Origin: CAZPXF01 sp964590945
Lineage (GTDB): Bacteria > Bacillota > Clostridia > Lachnospirales > Lachnospiraceae
Length of the DNA: 49,464 nucleotides
Assembly: GCA_964590945.1 (NCBI GenBank)
Contig: CAZPXF010000002.1
Span: forward strand, 1 to 49,464
Reading direction: 5' to 3'
How positions within the stretch are numbered: the first letter of the stretch is position 1; each line of letters begins with the position of its first letter. A model generated the notes under the pieces. The model saw only the letters and a program-made list of their open reading frames with translations. It ran no database searches and was not told where the DNA came from. Both the position numbers and the translations under genes were made by a program. Below are positions 1-8,036 of the stretch, piece after piece.

Positions 1-21
1 AGTGATTCTTGTAACTTTGAA

Positions 22-58
22 TAAAAGGCCATACTCCCGTGCAGGAATACGGCCTTCT
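22..58 (-). terminator. Rho-independent terminator after desulfoferrodoxin
   Basis: An inverted repeat GGCCATACTCC / GGAATACGGCC (two G-U type mismatches) is followed on the minus strand by TTTTATT. It lies about 68 bases past the desulfoferrodoxin stop. The rest of 1-125 shows no gene. Confidence 0.6.
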
Positions 59-125
59 TATTTCCGCGAAAAGAAACCTCTGTCAATGCTTTCTCTCCGT
101 CACAGCGGGTCGAAAAACAATTCCG

Positions 126-500
126 CTATGCTTTCCACAATGAATGAAGATTGCAGTATGCATAGACAGCTTCTACCTCATCGCCATCGCAGATGGAGAA
201 ACATACCTTTGGTGCATCGCCCGGTTTCAGAGCCTTGCGCTGATTTCCCTGTTTTGTCTGCAAGGATACCCATTCGATATAATGCTCCGGAAGCATCGGA
301 TGCTCAACCTCTCCAACCGTAACTGTGACTATATTGCCCTCGACCTTGTAAACAGGAACATGCTTCTCCTGCGCGGCGTCTGTAGTTCCCGGTACGATCT
401 CCTTCATTTTCTGTCCGCAGCACATGACCGGCACACCGGCATTCTTTACCATAGCAATGATATTTCCACAATGTTCACAAATATAAAATTTCTGTTCCAT
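126..500 (-). CDS. dfx: Desulfoferrodoxin (2Fe superoxide reductase)
   Basis: Reduces superoxide to hydrogen peroxide in the cytoplasm without making oxygen; electrons normally come from rubredoxin. The 124-residue protein has an N-terminal desulforedoxin domain with the four iron-binding cysteines (C8, C11, C27, C28) and a C-terminal neelaredoxin domain with EKH (H47), EHPM (H67), EHY (H73) and the YCNLH signature (C116, H119), so both iron centres look complete. The start at 500 is chosen because AGGAGG sits 7 bases upstream; an in-frame start at 584 lacks such a site. A TATAAT box on the minus strand lies at 544-549 with only a weak -35. It is divergent from a rubredoxin/rubrerythrin fusion, which could supply electrons and remove the peroxide produced. 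Confidence 0.95.
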   Translation of the reverse strand: MEQKFYICEHCGNIIAMVKNAGVPVMCCGQKMKEIVPGTTDAAQEKHVPVYKVEGNIVTVTVGEVEHPMLPEHYIEWVSLQTKQGNQRKALKPGDAPKVCFSICDGDEVEAVYAYCNLHSLWKA

Positions 501-779
501 ACTGATTCCTCCTGAAAATTTTCTATGTCTTTGACACATCTTTATTATAGCAGGAAAATGAGTCTTCCACCATATATTCAGCATTTTTATCTGTTAAAAT
601 TTAAAAACTGCTGCTGCTGTTCTGACAGGCTTTTTCTGAATTTCCGCGGCTCATTGCAAATAAAACTGTGGAAAAAACATACACACAGTGTTACAATGAT
701 TTTGTACCTATTACACGGTCAGGAGATTTGACGGATCATCCGGTCAAACGACCAAATTATATGACAGGAGGCAAATTAT

Positions 780-1955
780 ATGAACCCAACAGCTATGTTC
801 AAGCTGTCATACGGCTTATTTGTACTGACCGCCCATGAGGGTGAGAAAGACAGCGGCTGTATTATCAATACGGCCACACAGGTTACTTCACAACCGAACA
901 GGATCGCAATCGCAGTTAACAAGGCTAATTACACGCATGATATGGTTAAGAACACCTCGAAATTCACCGTATCTATCATCAGCCAGAGCGCGACTTTTGA
1001 CTTGTTCAGGCACTTCGGCTTCCAATCCGGAAGAGATGTAAATAAATTTGAGAACTTCGCCGACTGCAAAGAAGCATCCAACGGCACAATGATCGTTACT
1101 TCCGGCACAAATGCCTATATTTCTGCGGAGGTTATTTCTACAACAGATCTTGGTACCCACACATTGTTTATTGCAGATGTGACGGATGCAGATGTATTGA
1201 GCGAGACTCCGTCTGCAACCTATGAGTACTATCATCAGAGCATCAAACCGAAACCGCAGCCGGTTGGAAAGACTGAAGAAGGCAAGACCATCTGGAGATG
1301 TACGATCTGCGGATACGAATACGTCGGTGAAGAGCTTCCGGAGGATTTCGTTTGTCCTTTATGCAAGCATCCGGCGTCGGATTTTGAAAAAGTCACAGTC
1401 AACGAGGAGGCATCCGCTGCAAATAAATACGCAGGAACCAGGACAGAGCAGAATCTTTGGGAAGCATTTGCAGGCGAATCCCAGGCCAGAAACAAGTATA
1501 CTTACTTCGCTTCCGTAGCTAAAAAAGCCGGATATGAGCAGATCGCGGCATTATTCCTTCAGACTGCTGAGAATGAAAAGGAGCACGCAAAGCTCTGGTT
1601 CAAGGAATTGGGCGGGCTTGGCGATACGGCGGAGAATCTCCTCCACGCAGCAGAGGGCGAGAACGACGAGTGGACAAACATGTATCCACGAATGGCAGAG
1701 GAAGCCGACAAGGAAGGTTTCCCGGAGCTTGCAGAGAAGTTCCGCGGCGTCGCAGCGATCGAGAAAGCACACGAAGAAAGATATCGTGCACTTCTCAACA
1801 ATGTGGAGACCAGACAGGTATTTGAAAAGAGCGGCGTACAGATCTGGGAGTGCAGAAACTGCGGCCATATTGTAGTCGGAACAAAGGCGCCTGATGTATG
1901 TCCTGTATGCAAACATCCGCAGGCTTATTTTGAAATAAGAAAAGAGAACTACTGA
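780..1955 (+). CDS. Flavin reductase-rubredoxin-rubrerythrin-rubredoxin fusion protein
   Basis: A 391-residue fusion of modules that usually occur as separate proteins. Residues 1-155 resemble the FMN-binding flavin reductase domain of high-molecular-weight rubredoxin (Hrb). A rubredoxin follows (C174xxC177 and C192PLC195). Residues 215-340 are a rubrerythrin four-helix diiron domain with E233, E266xxH269, E294, E297 and E328xxH331, matching the ligands of Desulfovibrio rubrerythrin. A second rubredoxin-like domain closes the protein (C358xxC361, C374PVC377). Known roles of the parts suggest an NAD(P)H-to-peroxide electron chain within one polypeptide, so a peroxidase is inferred. AGGAGG precedes the ATG. 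It is divergent from the superoxide reductase and ends at a bidirectional terminator. Confidence 0.93.
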   Translation: MNPTAMFKLSYGLFVLTAHEGEKDSGCIINTATQVTSQPNRIAIAVNKANYTHDMVKNTSKFTVSIISQSATFDLFRHFGFQSGRDVNKFENFADCKEASNGTMIVTSGTNAYISAEVISTTDLGTHTLFIADVTDADVLSETPSATYEYYHQSIKPKPQPVGKTEEGKTIWRCTICGYEYVGEELPEDFVCPLCKHPASDFEKVTVNEEASAANKYAGTRTEQNLWEAFAGESQARNKYTYFASVAKKAGYEQIAALFLQTAENEKEHAKLWFKELGGLGDTAENLLHAAEGENDEWTNMYPRMAEEADKEGFPELAEKFRGVAAIEKAHEERYRALLNNVETRQVFEKSGVQIWECRNCGHIVVGTKAPDVCPVCKHPQAYFEIRKENY

Positions 1956-1962
1956 TTTTTTT

Positions 1963-2003
1963 AAGGGGTACCGCCTGATCCATCGGGCGGTACCCCTTTT
2001 TTT
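1963..2003. terminator. Bidirectional terminator between convergent genes
   Basis: A perfect 13-bp stem, AAGGGGTACCGCC with its complement, loops over TGATCCATCG and is flanked by T-runs on both strands. It serves the rubrerythrin fusion (+) and leuA (-). Confidence 0.92.
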
Positions 2004-2009
2004 AATTCT

Positions 2010-3680
2010 TTATTTGTTCAGCGGATTCCATCGGTTGATCGCCGCACAAAGCGCATCGATCGAGCATGTGATAATATCCTCGTGGATGCCGACGCCCCAG
2101 TACAGCTTATCATCCGCCTTGATCGCAACAAACGCGAGCGCCCTTGAAGAAGATCCTTTTGTCAGCGCATGCTGCTCATACACATCGATGACATACTGGA
2201 TTCCAAGATGTTTCTTGATCGCATTGCTGACTGCATCCAGACGTCCATTTCCGTTGGCGGTCACGACAACCGTATCCTTTTCACCGGTCTTTGTAATCGA
2301 TACCGCCGCCTCAATTCCATTGATCTGTTTAAAATGGCACTCACTGATCGCAAAGCTTCTTGGGACATTCTTATAAGTATCCCTGAAAATACGATATACC
2401 TCCTCCGGAGCAAGCTCCTTGTGCCCCTTATCAGATACATCCTTCACAATATATCCAAGCTCCTCGCGCATCTTTTCCGGAATCAGGATTCCATATGCCT
2501 GCTTCAGCACATAGCTGACGCCGCCCTTGCCGGACTGGCTGTTGATACGGATCACATCCGAATCATACGTTCTCCCGACGTCTTTCGGGTCGATCGGCAG
2601 ATATGGAACCGTCCATTTGCCATCCGGATTCTTCTCCCTGCATGCCATTCCTTTGGAAATAGCATCCTGATGAGAACCGGAAAATGCGGTAAATACAAGA
2701 CTTCCTGCATATGGCTGACGCATGGAAACGGTCATGCCCGTCAGCTTCTCATATGTCTCTGCGATCTCTGTCATATTGCTGAAATCCAGCTTCGGATCAA
2801 CTCCGTGCGCAAAAAGGTTCATAGCCAGCGTCACAATATCGACATTACCCGTACGTTCTCCATTTCCGAAAAGCGTTCCCTCGATACGGTCTGCCCCTGC
2901 CAGGAGCCCCAGCTCCGCATCGCTGATGCCGCAGCCCCTGTCGTTGTGCGGATGCAGGCTCAGCACAACGCTTTCACGATATTTCAGGTTCTTGCTGATA
3001 TATTCTACCTGACTTGCAAATACGTGCGGCATTGCGATCTGAACAGTCGTAGGAATATTGATGATCGCTTTTCGCTCCGGCGTCGGCTGCCACACATCCA
3101 AAACCGCATTGCATACTTCTACTGCATAATCAACCTCTGTTCCCGGAAAGCTTTCCGGACTGTACTCAAAGGAAATATTCCCCTTCACATCTGCTGCCAG
3201 ATCCTTCAGGAGCTTCGCCCCGTCAACTGCGATCTGCTTCACCTCTTCTTTTGATTTCTTAAATACCTGTTCCCGCTGCGCAACGGACGTCGAATTGTAC
3301 ACATGTACAACCGCATTCGGCGCGCCATCCACCGCCTCAAAGGTACGTTTGATTATGTGCGGCCTTGCCTGTGTCAATACCTGAACCGTAACGTCGTCCG
3401 GGATCATTTTCCGCTCGATCAGCGTTCTGAGGAACTTATATTCTGTCTCGGATGCTGCCGGAAAACCGACCTCGATCTCTTTGAAGCCGACCTTGACAAG
3501 CATCTCAAAAAACTCCAGCTTTTCATCCAGACTCATTGGCTCGATCAGCGCCTGATTCCCGTCGCGAAGATCGACGCTGCACCAGATCGGCGCTTCATCA
3601 AGGGCGTCCTTCTTCACCCAGTCATAGCTTGCCACCGGCGGCATAAAATAACTTTTCTGATACTTCTCATAACCTTTCAT
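2010..3680 (-). CDS. leuA: 2-isopropylmalate synthase (LeuA, 556-residue type)
   Basis: Condenses acetyl-CoA with 2-oxoisovalerate, the first committed step of leucine synthesis. The N-terminal TIM barrel carries the DLRDGNQAL metal/substrate motif (near residue 37) and HPHNDRG (the HxH metal ligands). The C-terminal 120 residues match the leucine-sensing LeuA dimer domain. At 556 residues with the N-terminal KYxxFxPP-like segment it belongs to the longer yeast/actinobacterial-type synthases rather than the shorter E. coli-like form. AGGAGG lies just upstream of the ATG. Expression is preceded by a T-box leader with a leucine CUC specifier, so read-through should rise when tRNA-Leu is uncharged. 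No other leu genes follow; it ends at the 1963-2003 terminator. Confidence 0.96.
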   Translation of the reverse strand: MKGYEKYQKSYFMPPVASYDWVKKDALDEAPIWCSVDLRDGNQALIEPMSLDEKLEFFEMLVKVGFKEIEVGFPAASETEYKFLRTLIERKMIPDDVTVQVLTQARPHIIKRTFEAVDGAPNAVVHVYNSTSVAQREQVFKKSKEEVKQIAVDGAKLLKDLAADVKGNISFEYSPESFPGTEVDYAVEVCNAVLDVWQPTPERKAIINIPTTVQIAMPHVFASQVEYISKNLKYRESVVLSLHPHNDRGCGISDAELGLLAGADRIEGTLFGNGERTGNVDIVTLAMNLFAHGVDPKLDFSNMTEIAETYEKLTGMTVSMRQPYAGSLVFTAFSGSHQDAISKGMACREKNPDGKWTVPYLPIDPKDVGRTYDSDVIRINSQSGKGGVSYVLKQAYGILIPEKMREELGYIVKDVSDKGHKELAPEEVYRIFRDTYKNVPRSFAISECHFKQINGIEAAVSITKTGEKDTVVVTANGNGRLDAVSNAIKKHLGIQYVIDVYEQHALTKGSSSRALAFVAIKADDKLYWGVGIHEDIITCSIDALCAAINRWNPLNK

Positions 3681-3733
3681 CTAAACTTCCTCCTTAAAAA
3701 TATTTATGTTTTCCGAATCATCCACTTAACCGC

Positions 3734-3773
3734 AAAAAAACGCCTTCCGTCTCTGTCTTTAGAGACGAAAGGC
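3734..3773 (-). terminator. Conditional terminator of the leuA T-box leader
   Basis: The stem GCCTTTCGTCTCT / AGAGACGGAAGGC (one G-U pair) followed by seven T on the minus strand stands between the T-box motif and the leuA ribosome binding site. It is the alternative to the antiterminator that pairs with the tRNA acceptor end. Confidence 0.9.
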
Positions 3774-4012
3774 TATATAACCTTACGCGGTACCACTCTA
3801 ATTCATGAAAAATCATGCTCTCACAGGTACGGGATCATCCTTATACCTTATCCCTGTAACGGTGGATCTCCGGCATCACCTACTGTATGATAATACGCGT
3901 TCAGTGTGCAACTCCAAGGCGAGTTCTCAGAATTCCTTCTTCTGCTTCGCACCGTCCAGCAGCTCTCTGTGATCAGGTCATCCGATACTATTCCTTTTCT
4001 TCGTCTTTCTGC
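3734..4012 (-). promoter_or_regulatory. T-box riboswitch leader, leucine-specific (CUC specifier)
   Basis: The minus-strand leader contains the T-box sequence AGAGTGGTACCGCG (3786-3799), a stem I with the AGAGAGCTGCTGG... segment near 3950-3970, and the specifier-loop sequence GAACTCGCC in which CTC (3921-3923) is the likely specifier codon for leucine. The conditional terminator follows. The Leu specifier agrees with leuA directly downstream. Family behaviour: uncharged tRNA stabilises the antiterminator and allows transcription to continue. Confidence 0.93.
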
Positions 4013-4017
4013 GCATT

Positions 4018-4047
4018 ATCATAACACATTTACAGCTGCCCCGTCAA
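4018..4047 (-). promoter_or_regulatory. Sigma-A type promoter of leuA
   Basis: On the minus strand TTGACG (4042-4047), an 18-base spacer and TATGAT (4018-4023) precede the T-box leader, placing the transcript start near 4011. Confidence 0.7.
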
Positions 4048-4096
4048 ATACTTTTTTCCACCGGTCTTTTATACCCGCCGTCCTTATACTGAGCCC

Positions 4097-4681
4097 TTAC
4101 AGCTCCTTCACCGACTCTTTTACGGATTCTTCGCAGGAGCGCATAGCAAGAATCGTCTTTTGGATCAGCTCGCTTAACTCCCAGCCGAGCATATCCGCCC
4201 CGCGCTGGATCACTTCTCTGGAGCATCCCGCTGCAAAATTGGCGCTCTTATATTTTTTCTTAACGGACTTCACTTCCATATCCTGTACGCTCTTTGACGG
4301 ACGCATAAGCGCGGCCGCGCCGATCAGTCCCGTCAGTTCATCCACGGCATACAGCACCTTCTCCATCGGATGCTCCGGCTTCACGTCAACTGTCAGATCA
4401 TATCCGTGGCTCACGACCGCATGGATCATATCCTCTCCGACGCCGCCTTCTCTTAAAAGCTCCGGCGCTTTGATGCAATGCTGATCCGGATATTCTTCAA
4501 AGTCAATATCATGCAAAAGTCCAACCAGCCCCCAAAAATCCTCATCCTCGCCGTAACCCAGCTCCCTGGCAAACCAGCGCATGACGCCCTCGACCGTAAA
4601 GGCATGCTGGAGATGAAAAGTATCTTTATTGTATTTCTTCAACAGCTCGATAGCATCCTCTCTGGAAATATGCTCTCTCAT
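4097..4681 (-). CDS. HD-domain hydrolase, HDIG type
   Basis: A 194-residue predicted metal-dependent phosphohydrolase. The segment GLLHDIDFEEYP near residue 54 contains the HD dyad. A later histidine in the AVVSHGY segment and the aspartate of AVDELTGLIGA complete the usual HD metal site. Proteins of this small clostridial group are called HD or HDIG-domain proteins; the substrate is unknown. The start at 4681 is preferred over 4702, because the seven extra codons would be translated from the ribosome binding site itself (AAAGGAGGAGACAAACT). It has its own promoter inside the terminator of the upstream P-type ATPase gene. Confidence 0.82.
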   Translation of the reverse strand: MREHISREDAIELLKKYNKDTFHLQHAFTVEGVMRWFARELGYGEDEDFWGLVGLLHDIDFEEYPDQHCIKAPELLREGGVGEDMIHAVVSHGYDLTVDVKPEHPMEKVLYAVDELTGLIGAAALMRPSKSVQDMEVKSVKKKYKSANFAAGCSREVIQRGADMLGWELSELIQKTILAMRSCEESVKESVKEL

Positions 4682-4729
4682 AGTTTGTCTCCTCCTTTTC
4701 ACTCATTTCATATGTGTTTACTGGGATTC

Positions 4730-4758
4730 AGTATAACACAAACGGCATCCGCAGGCAA
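4730..4758 (-). promoter_or_regulatory. Promoter of the HD hydrolase gene
   Basis: TTGCCT (4753-4758), 17 bases, TATACT (4730-4735) on the minus strand. The -35 hexamer lies in the loop of the terminator hairpin at 4741-4774. Confidence 0.6.
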
Positions 4759-4774
4759 GCGCCCGGGATGCCGT
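4741..4774 (-). terminator. Terminator-like hairpin after the P-type ATPase
   Basis: ACGGCATCC / GGATGCCGT forms a perfect 9-bp stem about 50 bases past the ATPase stop, followed by TTGTGTT, a weak T-tract. It overlaps the next gene's promoter. Confidence 0.55.
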
Positions 4775-4825
4775 AAATTCATTCATAATTCTCCCACAGA
4801 TCCTTTGGCGGGATTGTTTTTTCTA

Positions 4826-6898
4826 TCATAATAAATCCTGCATACTCTTGAGCGTAATTCCCAGCGTCGACGCATTATGCAGCCATGCCGACGTTGTCGG
4901 CGGAATCACTCCTGCTACGCCGAGCAGGATCAGAAATGTATTAAATCCTACGATCGTCCGGTAATTTCCATGAATCCGTTTCATCAGCCGGTCGCTCAGT
5001 TTTTTCAGCGTAACCAGCTCATACAGATCGTCCGCCTTTACCGTAATATCCGCGACCTCCCGCGCGATCTCCGCCCCATCGCTGATAGCGATTCCAACAT
5101 TCGCAGCGGAGAGCGCCGGTGAATCATTGATACCGTCGCCGACCATGATCACCTTTCGCCCGGCCGATTTCTCCTTTTCGATGAAGCGCGCCTTATCCTC
5201 CGGCAGAACTTCGGAGTAATACTCATCCACACCTGCCTGTGCTGCGATCGCTGCGGCCGTACGGTCGCTGTCGCCGGTCATCATGACGACCTTTTCCATT
5301 CCGGCTTCCTTAAGAGCCGCTGCCGCTCCTTTTGCTTCCTCGCGGAGAGGGTCTGCGATGCAGATAACCGCCACCAGCTTACCCTCGATCGCCATGTACA
5401 GATGGGAATATTCCGGCGGAAGCGCGTCAAACTTTTTCCTGTATGTACGGGGGATGCTGCACTTTTCGTCCTCGAATACAAAGTGATAGCTTCCAATCAC
5501 AACCTTCTTACCTTCGATCTCCGATGCTATGCCGTGTGCGACTATATATTCTACCCTGGAATGCAGCTCCTCATGCTCCAATCCCTGCTTTTTCGCCGCG
5601 TCGACGACCGCCTTTGCCATGGAATGAGGAAAATGTTCTTCCAGGCACGCCGCAATGCGAAGCATCTCCTTTTGGCTTTTACGGTCAAAGGTTACGATCT
5701 CCTTCACAACAGGAGTCGCTTTCGTAAGCGTTCCTGTCTTATCAAATACAATCGTCGCCGCATCCGACATTTCTTCCAGATACTTTCCGCCTTTTACCAT
5801 GATCCGGTGGGAATTGGCTTCACGGATCGCAGAAAGCACGCTTACCGGCATTGCCATTTTCAGTGCGCATGAAAAATCAACCATCAATACCGCGATCGCC
5901 TTTGTGGCATTCCTCGTGACAAGATAGGTAAGGATCGTTCCGGCAAGCGTATATGGAACGAGCTTGTCAGCCAAATGCTCTGCCCGGCTCTCCGAAGCGG
6001 ATTTCAGCTTCTCCGTTTCCTCGATCATGTTGACGATCTTCTCATAGCGCGTGGATCCCCGGCTTTGGCTCACCTGAAACGTAAGCTCGCCTTCCTCCAC
6101 AACGGTTCCCGCGTATACATATCCGCCATTTGCCTTCTTAACCGGCACGCTCTCCCCGGTCATGGACGCCTGATTGACCATCGCCTCACCGTCAATGACA
6201 ACCCCGTCAAATGGAATGACATTTCCCATATGCACGACCACATGATCCTCCGCACGCACCTGATTTGCAGGTATCAGGATTTCCTGTCCGTCCGCCAGTA
6301 CCCAGACTTTTTCTACTCCAAGGGACATACTGCGCGCCAGATCACCGACCGATTTCTTGTGCGTCCACTCTTCCAAAAGCTCGCCGATTCCAAGAAGGAA
6401 CATGACGGAAGCCGCCGTATCCATATTGCCTCTTGCCACTGATACGCCGATCGCCGTTGCATCCAGGACAGATACCTCGAGACGTCCCTTTGCAAGACTT
6501 CTTACTCCCTTGTATATGTACCGCAATGATTTCAAGACCGTGCAGGCCGTCCTTACCGGCACAGGAAGCAGGATATCCCTTCCAAACTTCAGGAGCACCC
6601 GGTTGATCAGTTTTTCTTTATAATAGTTATTCAGTTCCCGGTTCTGACTCTCCAAAAGTCCTTCCGGGAGCTCCACATCCTCATAATGGAACGCCCGGAT
6701 CGACGCTATGATCTCTTCCCTTCCGCCTGAAAATGCAACCGCCGCATCTGCGGTTCTCTCATAAATCTTCACATCCGTTACGCCGGGCTGACTTTCCAGA
6801 TAATACTGTAATATCTCAGCCTGTTCACAGGTTATCCTCTTTTGGTTCAGATGAATACGGAGCCGTCCTTTTATCTCATGCTTGATTCTGAATTTCAT
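4826..6898 (-). CDS. P1B-type heavy-metal ATPase with SCALK transmembrane motif
   Basis: A 690-residue membrane cation pump. Visible: a degenerate N-terminal HMA-like domain (residues 1-70, no CxxC), the actuator TGES (247-250), the phosphorylated D386-KTGT, an HS pair (H425-S426) where most P1B pumps have HP, and the hinge GDGIND (587-592). The membrane motif that normally reads CPC, CPH or SPC reads S343-C-A-L-K, without proline. The transported metal cannot be assigned. The start at 6898 is chosen because the preceding frame overlaps the upstream gene, and GAAGAGGAAT precedes this ATG. It follows the DUF6110 gene almost without a gap, which is typical of this pump subgroup. Confidence 0.88.
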   Translation of the reverse strand: MKFRIKHEIKGRLRIHLNQKRITCEQAEILQYYLESQPGVTDVKIYERTADAAVAFSGGREEIIASIRAFHYEDVELPEGLLESQNRELNNYYKEKLINRVLLKFGRDILLPVPVRTACTVLKSLRYIYKGVRSLAKGRLEVSVLDATAIGVSVARGNMDTAASVMFLLGIGELLEEWTHKKSVGDLARSMSLGVEKVWVLADGQEILIPANQVRAEDHVVVHMGNVIPFDGVVIDGEAMVNQASMTGESVPVKKANGGYVYAGTVVEEGELTFQVSQSRGSTRYEKIVNMIEETEKLKSASESRAEHLADKLVPYTLAGTILTYLVTRNATKAIAVLMVDFSCALKMAMPVSVLSAIREANSHRIMVKGGKYLEEMSDAATIVFDKTGTLTKATPVVKEIVTFDRKSQKEMLRIAACLEEHFPHSMAKAVVDAAKKQGLEHEELHSRVEYIVAHGIASEIEGKKVVIGSYHFVFEDEKCSIPRTYRKKFDALPPEYSHLYMAIEGKLVAVICIADPLREEAKGAAAALKEAGMEKVVMMTGDSDRTAAAIAAQAGVDEYYSEVLPEDKARFIEKEKSAGRKVIMVGDGINDSPALSAANVGIAISDGAEIAREVADITVKADDLYELVTLKKLSDRLMKRIHGNYRTIVGFNTFLILLGVAGVIPPTTSAWLHNASTLGITLKSMQDLL

Positions 6899-6899
6899 T

Positions 6900-7202
6900 C
6901 TATTCCTCTTCAGAAGCTGCTTTCCCGGAAGCTTCTGTTTCGTCCTCCGTGATTTCTTCTGCTTCCGCCTCAGCCGCACGCTCATCATTGATCTGCTTAG
7001 CCTCGGCAAGAATATCCTCCGCATTCTCCTGAACATTTGTCACCGTATCCATCACACAGTCCTTCGCACGGAGAACTGCCGCCGTACAGTTTGCGTAGAG
7101 CTTCTTCGCATCCTTGCCTGACAAAACCCTGATCCCTGCTGTTCCAAAAAGTACGCCGCCTGCAAATGCTCCCAGTTTCTTGAAATGTTTCATATCTATC
7201 AT
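6900..7202 (-). CDS. DUF6110 family small membrane-associated protein
   Basis: A 100-residue protein with a short hydrophobic N-terminal segment (residues 10-27, GAFAGGVLFGTAGIRVL), then an amphipathic helix rich in A, K and N, and a highly acidic C-terminus. The segment KDAKKLYANCTAAVLRAKDC matches what I recall of the DUF6110 family, whose genes sit next to P1B ATPases in Lachnospiraceae. Function unknown; a partner or regulator of the ATPase is inferred from its position 1 base before the ATPase start region. GGGAGG lies 6 bases before the ATG at 7202. Confidence 0.78.
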   Translation of the reverse strand: MIDMKHFKKLGAFAGGVLFGTAGIRVLSGKDAKKLYANCTAAVLRAKDCVMDTVTNVQENAEDILAEAKQINDERAAEAEAEEITEDETEASGKAASEEE

Positions 7203-7250
7203 GATATTGCCTCCCTTGATAATATACTTTTTTGTTTCGTTATTTCATTT

Positions 7251-7281
7251 ATTATAATCGTCCGTACCCTGTGTTAGTCAA
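7251..7281 (-). promoter_or_regulatory. Probable promoter of the DUF6110-ATPase operon
   Basis: TTGACT (7276-7281) and TATAAT (7251-7256) on the minus strand, with a long 19-base spacer that lowers confidence. Confidence 0.45.
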
Positions 7282-7352
7282 TTACAACACCTCTTATTGA
7301 TAAAGATTCCCTATTAAAGGCACTTGACAAATCGCAGTTTTTCCAGACGAGC

Positions 7353-7380
7353 AAAAAAAGGAAGCTCCACCGGAGCTTCC
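7353..7380 (-). terminator. Rho-independent terminator after hisB
   Basis: GGAAGCTCC / GGAGCTTCC stem with a 3-base loop, followed on the minus strand by TTTTTTT. It lies about 50 bases past the hisB stop. Confidence 0.92.
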
Positions 7381-7430
7381 CTTCGCATACCTGCCAACAA
7401 TCCATGAAATCTGTCAATGTTTTGTATTTT

Positions 7431-8021
7431 TTATAGTAAACTGCCTTTTGTCGACAAGACGTCCGTGATTCTTGGGTCAAATCCGGTCGCTGCATCCAGC
7501 GCTTTTGCAAAGGCTTTGAAGATCGCCTCCATGATGTGGTGATCATTCTCTCCATACAAGACTTTAATATGAAGATTCATGCCCGCGGCGTAGCTGACCG
7601 CGTAGAAAAATTCACGCGCCATCTGCGTGTCCATCCCGCCGACGCTCTGATGTGTAAACTCCGCATCAAAAACAAAATAAGGCCTTCCGGACAGATCGAT
7701 CGCGCAGAGCGCCAGCGTCTCATCCATCGGAAGCATCATGCTGCCGTACCGGCGGATGCCCTTCTTATCGCCGACCGCCTCTTTGATCGCTGTCCCAAGC
7801 GCGATTCCGACGTCCTCAATACTGTGATGACAGTCAACCGCAAGATCCCCGTCGCAGAAAACATCCAGATCAAAAAGTCCATGCCTCGCAAATCCATTCA
7901 GCATATGGTCAAAAAATCCAATCTTTGTATTCAGATTCGCCTTTCCCGCACCATCCAGATTCAGGCGGATCTTAATCTTCGTCTCGCTCGTGTTTCTCTC
8001 AACCGTACCGATTCTTTCCAT
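7431..8021 (-). CDS. hisB: Imidazoleglycerol-phosphate dehydratase
   Basis: Catalyses the sixth step of histidine synthesis, dehydrating imidazole glycerol phosphate to imidazole acetol phosphate with Mn2+. At 196 residues it is the usual monofunctional length. The two repeated metal motifs are present: DCHHSIEDVG near residue 63 and NDHHIMEAIFKA near residue 160. No other his gene is in the window, so this is an isolated member of the pathway. It follows the sigma-like gene by 15 bases and is probably co-transcribed with it, and it ends at a strong terminator. Confidence 0.97.
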   Translation of the reverse strand: MERIGTVERNTSETKIKIRLNLDGAGKANLNTKIGFFDHMLNGFARHGLFDLDVFCDGDLAVDCHHSIEDVGIALGTAIKEAVGDKKGIRRYGSMMLPMDETLALCAIDLSGRPYFVFDAEFTHQSVGGMDTQMAREFFYAVSYAAGMNLHIKVLYGENDHHIMEAIFKAFAKALDAATGFDPRITDVLSTKGSLL

Positions 8022-8036
8022 CTTCTAACTCCTCCT

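Noticed and set aside
1..125. A gene at the left edge
   Set aside because: Only a terminator and short spacer are visible; the long plus-strand frame from 2 runs antisense through desulfoferrodoxin.
2169..3254. A 361-codon plus-strand frame
   Set aside because: Antisense to leuA, rich in C, H, R and I typical of reverse-complement shadows.
4682..4702. N-terminal extension of the HD hydrolase
   Set aside because: The extra codons coincide with the ribosome binding site AAAGGAGG of the ATG at 4681.
6899..7036. N-terminal extension of the P-type ATPase
   Set aside because: It overlaps the DUF6110 gene in another frame and reads as Arg/Lys-rich shadow sequence; the HMA-like domain begins at 6898.
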